A stretch of 24,946 bases of DNA, from contig KZ992635.1 in NCBI GenBank assembly GCA_003614735.1, positions 1 through 24,946 on the forward strand, read 5' to 3'. A program made the translations under genes and the position numbers. Origin of the DNA: Thamnocephalis sphaerospora (Eukaryota > Zoopagomycota > Zoopagomycetes > Zoopagales > Sigmoideomycetaceae). The notes beneath the pieces were generated by a model. It was not told the origin of the DNA, made no database searches, and was given only the letters and a program-made list of their open reading frames with translations. Positions 1 through 8,648 of this stretch are shown piece by piece. Numbering within the stretch: position 1 is the stretch's first letter; each line of letters begins with the position of its first letter.

Positions 1-2
1 CG

Positions 3-224
<222 letters not shown>

Positions 225-377
225 TCTCCTGTTGGCCGACATTGGCGATGGAAAAGCGTCACTATGGCTCTTTGAATCAGTACACGCAAGTGCATCGGTG
301 TTTATTCGGCCGCGTTGGCAGCGCAGGCGCGTGTGTATAAAGATTCGTTGTCTGCTCCACACACCTAGACCGTGCAA

Positions 378-1937
378 CTAGTCGATGGTCATAATAATCT
401 TACCACGACTTTGGTTGCTTTCCATGTAGCGGTGCGCTTCGGCCACATCACGCCACGAAAATGTCCGATCAATGACATGCTTGAGTTCGCCGTTAATAAC
501 ACCTGGCAGGACAGAGGCAACAAAATGGCCACGCAGCGCGCTCTGGTAGGCGATGGAACGCGAGCGCAGCGTACTGCCCTCAATCTACGCCATCCGATAA
601 GTATTATGATCTGCCGCAGGTTTGAGCAACAGCCGCACCAGCGCTTACCCGAAGGCGCTTGCGAAGAATCGGCGCAATGCTAAACTCGGGCACGCTCACG
701 CCTGCCAATCATGACTCCGTTAATGTCGCTGCATCGCTGCACCTCTGCATCGCGCCTCGCAGGCCTACCAGACATGAACGCCAGTATAACCATGCAGCCA
801 TCCAGACCCAGCGACTCGATGTTGTCCAACCAGTAGTCGGCGCCGACGAAATCCACCAGCACGTTGACACCCTTGCCCTCGGTCCACTCGGCCACCTGCC
901 GCACGCGTAAACACCGGTAGGTCAGCGTGCTAGTTCAAACGCCAATATGTCGCCGACGCACCCGTTCGCGAAAAGAGTCGGTGCGATAGTTGATGGCGTG
1001 TGTCGCGCCAAGTCCTTTGCAAAAGGCAATCTTCTCTTCAGAGCCGCAGGTCACGATGATGCGGCGACTGGCGTGTTGCAGCGCTGTAGCAGATCAGCAT
1101 GGAATGCGCGCTGCACAATGTCGCGCCCGCAGCTACGTACGCCCCCGCTTGCCTAGCCAGCTGAATGGCCGCAATACCGACACCGCTGGCGCCTGCGTGG
1201 ATGAGTACGTCCTGGCCTACCGGCAAGGAGATCAGCACCGGCCAGATGCATGCATGTGTCGCGTCCTCCCCCTACCGTGTTCAAGTCCTGCGATAAGATG
1301 CAGCGCCTGATAAGCAGTATACCAGACCTTGTGCCGTCGTATTCATGAGCGCCAGTACGATGCGACGCATCGTTGCCGGGGCCTCACCTCGGGCAGGCCT
1401 GCCGCCTCTTCAAATGACAAATCAACCGGAATCTGAATAGCCAGTGATGCGTCGATGACGCAGTACTGGCGATGGCCGCGATCAGCGACGGCCGCACATT
1501 CTGGCCGTAGCGCAGACTGCAGCGCTCACCTGCGCGTAGGCTCCGCCGGCCATCAGGCCAAACACACGATCGCCTGGGCGGAACTGGCTTACTGTATGCA
1601 CAGTAGTACGTTAGCGTAGCCGTGCGTCTATGCGCCTGCACGCGCGGATATACCTTGCGCGCCACATGCCTCGACTATGCCGGCCATTTCCACGCCAAGT
1701 ACTTGGCTTGCGCCAGGGGGCACAGGATATTTGCCCTCGCGCTGCAGCAGGTCCATTCGGTTGAGTGCGCATGCGTGTACGCGCACCAGCAACTCGCTGG
1801 GCTTGGGTGTCGGCTTGTCCACCGTGCCAATGGCCAGCTGGCTTGCATCACCTGGACCGACGGTGAGCCATGTTTGGGCGCTGCAGCCACCTGCTGCTCT
1901 TTGACGCACCTGGCTGCTTGACAATAACGGCCTCCAT
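378..1937 (-). CDS. NAD(P)H quinone oxidoreductase, PIG3/zeta-crystallin-like (MDR superfamily)
   Basis: Ten exons on the minus strand: 1910-1937, 1654-1851, 1530-1591, 1388-1465, 1276-1327, 1141-1216, 962-1067, 769-895, 649-701 and 378-584. Joined they give 328 aa, the usual length for this family. In order the protein shows MEAVIVKQPG at the start, a GroES-like part with CALNRMDLLQREGKYPVPPG (about residues 40-60), GDRVFGL, then the nucleotide-binding motif HAGASGVGIAAIQLA (about 146-160), VDFVGADYW, and a C-terminal stretch reading NGELKHVIDRTFSW. No structural-zinc cysteine cluster is seen, as expected for quinone reductases. These enzymes reduce quinones with NADPH, probably in the cytosol. 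The ATG at 1937 matches the family start. Nine introns of 58-73 bp in under 1 kb of coding sequence is the highest intron density here. The substrate cannot be read from sequence. Confidence 0.9.
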
Positions 1938-1959
1938 GGTTTCGCGGTGTGCTGGTGCT

Positions 1960-1990
<31 letters not shown>

Positions 1991-2130
1991 TGGGTGGCAG
2001 TGAAGAAAGTGACGGTGTCTTGAGATTGTCGTTGCCCTTTTCTCGCCAACACCAGCTTCTCTCTCTCTCTTTGCGGCGCATTCTCTCTAGGCACTACGAA
2101 CCTACCGCTACACGCCTGCAGCGCACAGTC
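1938..2130. promoter_or_regulatory. Short divergent promoter between the quinone oxidoreductase and NC2-beta
   Basis: Only 193 bp separate the two start codons of these head-to-head genes, so the promoters and both 5' leaders must share this stretch. It holds an (AG)14 run at 1960-1987 and pyrimidine-rich patches near 2060-2090. I see no clear TATA box. Confidence 0.6.
1960..1987. repeat. (AG)14 dinucleotide microsatellite
   Basis: A perfect 28-bp AG run. It reads as a CT tract about 23-50 nt upstream of the oxidoreductase ATG on the minus strand, probably in its leader, and lies about 145 bp upstream of the NC2-beta ATG. CT-rich leaders are common in fungi; a role for the run is inference. 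Confidence 0.95.
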
Positions 2131-2894
2131 ATGAGCGACATTGAAACGTCAGGCGGGGCAGACGACGATCTCTCGCTGCCAAAGGGTGTGTTGAAGAGCG
2201 CACGATCGCATTCACGCCCTAGCCACGCCAGCAGCGAGGCTAACTGTGCACACGCTGACGGCTGCGTTGACAGCAACCGTGCAGAAGCTCATCAATGAAA
2301 TGATGCCTGCTGACATTTCCTGCGCCAAAGAGACACGCGATCTGCTGATAGAATGCTGCGTTGGTACGTTGGCGAACGACAGCGGCGTCTTGGCAGTGCA
2401 ATTCGCTAAGTATATGCTGCCATGGTATACACAGAATTTATCCATCTTATTGCATCCGAGGCCAATGAGATTTGCGAAAAGGAAGCCAAAAAGACAATAG
2501 CACCGGAACACGTCCTTTCGGCGCTCAAGGTGCGTTGTAGACGGCCGATGTTGTGTATCGTTGGCAGCTGATCCACTCATGCTGTATATATGCGCGACTG
2601 GTTAGGCACTGGGCTTTGAGAGCTATCTAAGTGAGGTACAAGAGGCGTGCGAAGAACATCGTCAGCACCAAAAGGTACATGGCAACCTGGACTTGTGCGC
2701 AGGATGCAGTATGCTAACGGTTGGCAATATTGACGCGACAGGTGCGCGAACGCAAACATTCCAAGATTACAAATTCAGGCATGACCGAGGAGGAGCTGTT
2801 GCGGATGCAACAGGAGCTGTTTAGCAAAGCCCGGCAACGGCTAGAGGCACATCAGAGCGGTCAGCCGCCGCAGCCGCCCCCAGCATCGTCGTAG
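2131..2894 (+). CDS. DR1: Negative cofactor 2 beta subunit (NC2-beta / Dr1), histone-fold transcription repressor
   Basis: Five exons, 2131-2185, 2274-2363, 2435-2529, 2606-2674 and 2742-2894, give 153 aa. NC2-beta pairs with NC2-alpha (Drap1) through histone folds and holds TBP on the TATA box, blocking TFIIA and TFIIB. The histone fold starts at about residue 16 with LPKATVQKLINEM, continues with ADISCAKETRDLLIECC and with ASEANEICEKEAKKTIAPEH, and ends near GFESYLSEVQEA. The family's second block, MTEEELLRMQQELFSKAR, follows near residue 120, and the tail is rich in Gln and Pro. All splice joins keep the family frame. The start is the only ATG that gives the conserved acidic leader DDDLSLPK. 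Introns are 67-88 bp. Identification is firm. Confidence 0.95.
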
Positions 2895-3146
2895 AGAGAC
2901 CATGCTTGGCCAATGTATGCCGGCGCGATCCCTTCTCTCTCGCTCACTTTACCTGGTTGCGTTGGCTTGTATCTGCAAGAAAACACATCGTAGTTGCCGT
3001 CTCACATAGTGTTAATGCGGTTCAGTGATGGATGGCACCTAACAACCGCACTTGCGAGCCTCTTTCTTCCACAGTAACCACCATTCCACGCGTAGGCTGC
3101 CCTCACCTGTGTTCATCTCCACGTCGCTCACACTTGCTCGTGCAAC

Positions 3147-4155
3147 ATGGCCACCCGCGGTCGCTTCCGCCAGCGCGGCGACGCAGACAATCTGGATGCA
3201 TATGGTCCAGTGACGACCCGGCGCGACACTGGTCCGACAGCAACGGCAGACGTGCCAAGGCTTGCTCTGACGCTGCTGGTCCAGCTGGCATGCATTGTGT
3301 TTGTGCTGGCAGGACCCATTGGCCCGGCATTGCTTGTGGAGCCGGTTGGTCGATTGCGTATCGCATGCGTGCTGCTAGCCGGTTTGCGCGCGCTACAGCT
3401 GTACGTGCTACCTGGTTCGGCGGCGTTCAAAAGCAAGCGTGCACGACAGCGGTCCTCTGTGCGGGGATATGCCGAGGTAAGAGGCATCGACTCTGACCGC
3501 TCGTCCGCTGCTTCTGTCTGACGTACATCGCAGGTACTGGCAACCGCGGCGATCGCTACTTTAGTCGGCGCGGCCATCTTGCACGTCACGGCGGTGTTTT
3601 TCGGCGCGCATTTGACCGAGTAAGTGGCCTAGTAAGCAGTGAATATTGTTGCACCTGGACGGATACTAAATGCCGTAATACTGCTAGCCAATTTCTGCAG
3701 ACCTGGTACGGGGCACTGTTTGTCTCGCTGGTGGCGGTGACGCCAGGTGTGCTGGTCTTTGGCGATCGCAAGGCCGAATGGATTCGCGTTGTGCTTGAGC
3801 ACCAGTAAGTATTGTCGTGGTAGAGCTGCGCTTGCCGTAGAGCATCGCACGCTGACTGGCATTTACGGTAGACTCGAGCATTTCGAAGACTATGTTATTT
3901 TTGTGCCGCTGGCGGCATCGTTGGTCGGTGCATGGGCAGGCGGTATTGTACTTCCGCTTGACTGGGATGTGCCATGGCAGGCAAGTCACGCGCTGATGTG
4001 TCTGCTTGCTACGCATGCTTACCGGTGTACCAATGTAGGCGTGGCCCATTCCGTCAGTGCTGGCTGCTTCCGGTGGCTACGTGATCGGCTCGGTGGCAGT
4101 GCTGGTAATGCGTATCTTTGGCTTGGGCGCGCTGGCACAGAAGCGAGCAGAGTAG
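3147..4155 (+). CDS. GPI11: GPI biosynthesis protein Gpi11 / PIG-F family
   Basis: Five exons, 3147-3476, 3534-3619, 3688-3804, 3872-3980 and 4039-4155, give 252 aa. PIG-F/Gpi11 is a multi-pass ER membrane protein that partners the ethanolamine-phosphate transferases GPI7 and GPI13 in the late steps of GPI-anchor assembly. I see five or six hydrophobic segments (about residues 38-58, 66-80, 112-130, 145-163, 188-206 and 220-240), a positively charged N-terminus, and the family signature PLDWDVPWQAWPIP near residue 207. This motif spans the last splice join. The last intron, 3981-4038, has a GC donor: CAG followed by GCAAGT. No GT donor there restores the motif. Intron 2 has a near-consensus branch site (ATACTAAA). 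The ATG at 3147 has a good context; sequence after about 110 residues is better conserved than the N-terminus. Confidence 0.88.
3981..4038 (+). other. GC-AG intron in Gpi11/PIG-F
   Basis: The donor reads CAG|GCAAGT and the acceptor TGTAG. Only this join puts DVPWQ directly before AWPIP in phase 0, the conserved PIG-F signature. Length is 58 bp, normal for the window. Confidence 0.85.
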
Positions 4156-4523
4156 CAAACGCGTCCAGCATGTACGTTGCCACACCAATGGCAGACACGA
4201 AGCTCAGTAAAATGCTCTACACCGTATGTGTCGTATTTTCTGTCTGTACGTCCAACCACCCGCGGTTGGTCTCCACTAGTGGTTCAGTCCATGGATGCAA
4301 TACGCCGTCATAGTTGGTAGAGCGAACTGCGCCGAAGCGAAGCCCGTTTATTCTCGCGCGCCCATGTCACACGTCCAGAGACGCGTCACACCGCGACGCG
4401 CGTGAGCGTCCGCGCACGCAGGAACGACGAGCCAGACCTATGAAGAAGCTCGCCCGCGGAAACGCACAGCTAGGCCTGCACGGCAGGACAGCCGCCGGCA
4501 GAGCCATGGCGTGTGTAGGCTGT
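4156..4523. other. Gap between converging genes Gpi11 and eL29
   Basis: No gene is supported here. It must hold both 3' ends. Near its middle are a perfect 6-bp stem (CCAACC at 4252-4257, GGTTGG at 4264-4269) and a 10-bp palindrome CCACTAGTGG at 4273-4282. Open frames crossing the gap are shadows with no family likeness. Confidence 0.6.
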
Positions 4524-4895
4524 TTAGGCCTTGGTCTCCTGGGCCTTGCGGGCCAGAGCGGCGAGGGTACCGCGCATGGCGAAGCGCTGGTTGCGCAGGA
4601 ACTTGGGGTCGACCTAGCAAGCGATGTCAAATGTGAGTGCCACGCTCCGAGTGCATCCTTGCGACAGCCAGCACCAGTACTTACACCCTTGCGCGAGGCG
4701 GCGCGGTGGCTCTGCGGCTTGCGGATGCCGTTGCGGTGAGCCTTGCGGTCTGCAAAGTAAACAAAGCGGTTAGCCATCCGCTCAAGCACCACAGTCTAGT
4801 GCGACAGCGACTCGCGCGCTCCGCCGGCGCATTCTGTGCCAGGGGTCCATGTACTTACTCTGGTTGTGGTTGGTGTGGTTCTTGGACTTGGACAT
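4524..4895 (-). CDS. RPL29: 60S ribosomal protein eL29
   Basis: Three exons on the minus strand, 4859-4895, 4685-4749 and 4524-4613, give 63 aa, typical for eL29. The protein starts MSKSKNHTNHNQNRKAHRNG, the diagnostic N-terminus of the family, followed by IRKPQSHR, then KGVDPKFLRNQRFAMRGTLA and a short basic tail. eL29 is a small basic protein of the large ribosomal subunit. The first intron is 109 bp, the second longest in the window, and falls within the codon after the conserved HNQ (phase 1). Ribosomal protein genes with an intron early in the frame are common in fungi. The start codon is certain because the N-terminus is invariant. Confidence 0.96.
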
Positions 4896-5473
4896 GACGC
4901 CTATCACCAGCAAGACGCCATCGACGCGACAAGGGCAAAGTCAGCTGATTGTCCTGGTCTGATGCAACATGCTGCTGCGTCTTATAGTCCCGCACGGCCC
5001 AGCGCCACATGCTACCGGTCCATTCGGCTAGCCCGGTGATCGCGCGTGCAGCAAACACGCTGGCCTCTGGACACTGCAAACTACCCAGGCTGCTCTGCCT
5101 ATCGCCAGCACACAGACACTACCACCATCATCAAGGCCAGCCGCTTTGCCGCGACCATCTGTTGGCTCCATCTTTGGGCTGCATCCACGCATCCATCCAT
5201 CTATGCATCCATCCATCCACGGATGCCCTGTATTTGGGCAGCGCATACACACCTGATGTAACGGACGCTCGACCTTTGCTACGCTAGATGGAAGCGGTTG
5301 CGAAATGGAGGGGGAAGGACCGGATTCGAGGGTGCGGGCGGATGGGCAGGCACAGATCACATTGGGCTGGTTCAGTGACAGTTTCATTCAATCCACATCA
5401 CCACCAACATTACACGATGGCATCTAGGCGTTGTACTGGCGCATTCACCGCAGGTTAGTTGGGCGCAGCGGCA
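4896..5473. other. eL29 promoter and Sgt1 3' region
   Basis: The 578-bp stretch between the eL29 start and the Sgt1 stop holds no gene I can support. The part next to 4895 must carry the eL29 promoter. A run of ATCC-type repeats lies at about 5189-5220. Open frames of about 70-120 codons here have biased composition and no family motif. The left end of the possible extra Sgt1 exon lies at 5388-5423. Confidence 0.5.
5189..5220. repeat. Imperfect (ATCC)n microsatellite
   Basis: Tandem ATCC units broken by one CTATGC interruption. It lies upstream of eL29 and downstream of Sgt1, outside any supported gene. Confidence 0.8.
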
Positions 5474-5497
5474 TCAGCGTCGCGGCCGTGCACTTGC
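5424..5497 (-). other. Candidate GC-AG intron at the Sgt1 3' end
   Basis: AAG|GCAAGT donor, an ACTAACC branch-like site and a CCTAG acceptor would make a 74-bp intron in phase 0. Reading on without splicing reaches a stop seven codons later, so both forms are possible and the family's C-terminus does not decide. Confidence 0.4.
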
Positions 5498-6316
5498 CTT
5501 GCGCTCCTCCATACCCTTGGGCGGCACTACTTCCACACGTTTCGCGCCCACTTCCTCCCAGTTGGTGCTCAGCGATGTTCCTCCACTCTCGGTGAACGAC
5601 TTGATCATGGCGCGACGCGTGTCCTCATCCGCATCAGCGTAGATCTGCTGGAAGAGTTGGCTCAGCGGATCTCCTTCTTTGTCTTGCTCTGCACCGGCGC
5701 CCTTATCGCTCTTTTCTAGATCGCGCTCCAGCTGATCCCAGTCAACATGCTTTTGACTGGAAGATGGATAGCTTGGTCGGTTCTCTACCCGTCAATGGCG
5801 CAGCATTGCCCAGCAATTAGCTGACAGTATCGCCCTCTCATGCGATTGCATCCTACCCTTGCTAGTGGTAGCCATGGTGCTGCCTACCGCATCATCCGCG
5901 CCCTCAAGCTGGCTCCACTTGCGACCAGGCTCGACCTTTTTGAGTCGAATCTCAATCTTGGTGCCTAGCACGCGATAGCTACTATCGTCCGCCACAATGG
6001 CATGGCCAAGTGGATCCAAATCCAGCACATACTCGGAGCCACTGGGCAGACGCGCATTCACGGCCAGCTGACGTCGACAGGCGTGTTAGCGTCAGGCTGT
6101 TTTGCGTGCACGCTACTGCGCCTCACCGCTCGCTTGCCAAACGTCACTTGCACATCGTTGGCGTTCAGCTGTTTGGCAAACACCTCAACAATAACATGGC
6201 TGTCATTCTGGTACCATTCGTGGCTAAGTGAATGTCAGCGTGTACGCAGGTTAGCTGTGCTGACGATATGCCGTGTCTCGGTGCATCACTTGCCGAATTT
6301 TCCCCGGCGTGGCCAT
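5474..6316 (-). CDS. SGT1: Sgt1-like HSP90 co-chaperone with CS and SGS domains, no TPR
   Basis: Four exons on the minus strand, 6294-6316, 6127-6223, 5857-6067 and 5474-5784, give 213 aa. Sgt1 links HSP90 to SCF ubiquitin ligase, kinetochore and signalling clients. The CS domain runs from about residue 8 (RHEWYQND) through VEVFAKQL, PSGSEYVLDLDPLG and SSYRVLGTKIEIRLKKVE to about residue 95. The SGS domain begins near HVDWDQLERDL (123-133) and includes SFTESGGTSLSTNWEEVG and PPKGMEERK. Fungal Sgt1 usually has an N-terminal TPR domain of about 120 residues; here the CS domain starts at residue 8, and only 191 bp separate this ATG from the next gene's stop. Intron 1 needs a GC donor. The C-terminus is uncertain: a further GC-AG intron, 5424-5497, would replace the last seven residues with twelve others ending at 5388. 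It precedes the GT61 gene's stop tail to head. Confidence 0.85.
6224..6293 (-). other. GC-AG intron in Sgt1
   Basis: The donor GCAAGT follows ATTCG, the branch-like GCTAACC lies within, and the acceptor is CTTAG. This join gives IRHEWYQND in frame, the conserved opening of the CS domain. The nearby GTGATG donor would leave the wrong frame. Confidence 0.8.
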
Positions 6317-6507
6317 GTTGTCTAGCAGTAGAATGTGGTCGGTCAGAGCAAGACGGTATAACCACAGAGGTACGCAGCCAGTAAGCAGTGCAGCGAAGAC
6401 GCAGTTGCAATAGTAGAATGGGCAGGGAGAAACAGAGTGCACCGATGAGGAGGAAAGTAGGTGTCTACCGCAACTATAAACATACAAGTGTTATCGACGA
6501 TAATTTA

Positions 6508-7995
6508 TCATACTTGGCGCCCAAAGCCATGGCTCAGCAGTATCGATCGCAGCTGCTTTACATCCACGGCAACCGCCCGATCCTTGGCCTTAAAGCTTAA
6601 ATGGCGCTCGCTCTCTCGCGTACACGACAGATCTTGACAAGCGATAACTTGGTGGGTTATCTTGCGTTCTGGCTCCATGTACTCGCTTATCTTGGTGAAC
6701 CAGGGCGACTTCCAACCATAAGGCCAGACCTCGACAACCAGCGAGCTGGGCGGCATCCAGTGCAGATTGCCAAGTGCGTTGCCGTGCGCGGCAATAAGCA
6801 CGCGCGCATGCGAAAACAGCGCCACCTGCTCGCCCACCGTGAAATTCTCCAGCTCTACAACCTGGTAGTCAAGACCAAGCTGTTGCAGTGTCGCCTCTAT
6901 CTCGCCAAGGTTGAGCAGGGCGCGAGTGCCACGGCGTTGCACCACGATTACGGATGGACGCGAGTCCAGCGGCTCACGTGCTCCTGCTGCTTCCCAGTGC
7001 TCTACGGCTGCCACTTCCTCGGCCGCCATGTAGTGCTGTCGGAACATGCGGCGTACTGCTGTAAATGGCGCTACATTTGGATCAGGCGTGTTTGCACATA
7101 TGCTGACAGAGCACGTGTTGTTGAGACCAAATACCGCGCGTGGATAGCAAACCGTGCGTCCAACTGGCAAGTCGTTCAGAGTGTACCGGTAGATGTGATC
7201 AAACTTGAAGGCCTGCAGCGGGTCAGAGCGTCCGACGTACGCGCTTTCCCCGTCCCACAAGCCTCCAATTAAGAAAAAGTCTCGGCGTTCAGCCAGCCAG
7301 CCAAGAGACTCGGCATATTTCCGGTGCTCCACCGGATCAGAAGGTCCATATCGCCGCGCAAGCTGTTCCACGAGGCCAATTGCGGTGTTGGCCAGAAAAT
7401 GCGAATAATGGCCGGGAAAGACATTGGAAGCGGCAAACAGTGTCGTGTTCTGCAGCAGTACCATTTTGGTCGGATAGCCGTCGCGTTCAAAATCATGCTG
7501 CAGCTTTGTAATCTTCTCGATGGGATATGTGTCACCTGCATAGTAAAGGTCAAGATCATCGTCTAATGCACGCAGGTTCACTTCGGGCAGCGAGGGCCAG
7601 CTGATGCCAGGATTGCCATGCTTCAACTGAAATACGCCTAGCTTGCGGTTCAGGCAAATGTGGCTAGCAATGAGCATGGTGTCGCGCGCACCGTACGGGC
7701 CGGTGAGCTCGAGCTTGGTCGGTGGCAGGTCCACCGGGTCCACCTCTATTGCGTCCGGCCTGGTGGCAGGGTCGAATTCGTAAAACAGCGAGTGCGAACC
7801 GGCCATATCGGCCGGCTCTAGGCGTGGTCCAAACACCAGCGTGCCCAAGTTGGTCAGTCCATGGAGAATCAGCCTTCCCACTAGAATCAGCGTGACGGCT
7901 GTAAATACTAGCAGCACGAGGTACAGCCGGCGAGTAAAGCTCAGTTTCGACAAGGCCGTGCCCAGACGGCGCAGAGCATGTAGTATGGAGGACAT
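6508..7995 (-). CDS. GT61-family glycosyltransferase, type II membrane protein
   Basis: One uninterrupted frame of 495 aa. A short basic cytosolic tail is followed by a single membrane anchor (about residues 24-46, LYLVLLVFTAVTLILVGRLI), then a lumenal catalytic region, the layout of a Golgi or ER glycosyltransferase. The C-terminal part has the GT61 (DUF563) signature: ALFSHARVLIAAHGNALGN near residue 404, then LHWMPPSSLVVEVWPYGW. Three N-glycosylation sequons (NTT, NNT, NFT) lie in the lumenal part. GT61 enzymes include EOGT, plant xylosyl- and arabinosyltransferases and fungal capsule xylosyltransferases; donor and acceptor cannot be told from sequence. The frame is open for 41 codons upstream, to 8118, but the Met at 7995 places the anchor in the usual position. 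It is intronless, unlike most neighbours. Confidence 0.87.
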   Translation of the reverse strand: MSSILHALRRLGTALSKLSFTRRLYLVLLVFTAVTLILVGRLILHGLTNLGTLVFGPRLEPADMAGSHSLFYEFDPATRPDAIEVDPVDLPPTKLELTGPYGARDTMLIASHICLNRKLGVFQLKHGNPGISWPSLPEVNLRALDDDLDLYYAGDTYPIEKITKLQHDFERDGYPTKMVLLQNTTLFAASNVFPGHYSHFLANTAIGLVEQLARRYGPSDPVEHRKYAESLGWLAERRDFFLIGGLWDGESAYVGRSDPLQAFKFDHIYRYTLNDLPVGRTVCYPRAVFGLNNTCSVSICANTPDPNVAPFTAVRRMFRQHYMAAEEVAAVEHWEAAGAREPLDSRPSVIVVQRRGTRALLNLGEIEATLQQLGLDYQVVELENFTVGEQVALFSHARVLIAAHGNALGNLHWMPPSSLVVEVWPYGWKSPWFTKISEYMEPERKITHQVIACQDLSCTRESERHLSFKAKDRAVAVDVKQLRSILLSHGFGRQV

Positions 7996-8648
7996 GATGA
8001 GTCGGTGAAAGGTTAGGAAAACAAACAGGGTGTTGCGGCGCGCTTTATGAGTGGTGCAGTCACGTGTATCGTTTGCCACTGATAATATCGTGGCTGCATT
8101 GTAGTAGCTTCTAGCCACCAGGTAGCAGCCGGTGTGAATACTAGGGTAGCCATGTTAAGGCTAAATGGATACAGCGTAGCAAGCCTGTGCCAAGGGGGCG
8201 GAGCGAGCGGCTTTTTAGCGCAAGTGACATTGACGAAGCTGCAAGTGAAGCTGTTTAACAGATGTGGGGCGGCACGCTGCGGACAGCCCGAGGATATCGA
8301 TGAAATGCGAGAAATGAAGCACGAGAGTGCGACGTAGATGCGAAAGAGTTGCTGCGTTGGCAGTATAGTAGAGTGGCGAAATGCGATTGATTCAGTTCCC
8401 AGCGGCGATAACACTGTAATGTATAGCACACCAAACATTTTGATCAAGTGCAAACTATGAGCCCGTCTTTGCGCGCCAAAAGCTAATGGTTCCATGTGCA
8501 CAATTATTCCAGCTGGACGATTCATACCGATAACCACACGTACAACGGTCTATGTAATGTTTCAAATGCGAGACATGGCCTTGCGCTTTACTGCATATGC
8601 CAATCACGCACATAGTTTACATCATGCGTTGAACAATGCGATCGCACT
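7996..8648. other. Upstream region of the GT61 gene and 3' region of the secreted orphan gene
   Basis: 653 bp with no supported gene. It must hold the GT61 promoter (left part) and the 3' end of the gene at 8649. A 174-codon frame on the minus strand (8013-8537) crosses it, but its composition is uneven and it shows no domain, so I treat it as chance. Confidence 0.5.

Noticed and set aside
4314-4739. 141-codon plus-strand frame
   Set aside because: It is a shadow of the eL29 gene on the opposite strand, whose exons are certain.
5028-5387. 119-codon minus-strand frame over the ATCC repeat
   Set aside because: Its sequence is largely a translation of the repeat (runs of MDGC/DGW type) and has no family likeness.
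8013-8537. 174-codon open frame on the minus strand upstream of the GT61 gene
   Set aside because: It overlaps the GT61 5' region in another frame, shows no domain, and has uneven composition with mixed short hydrophobic runs.
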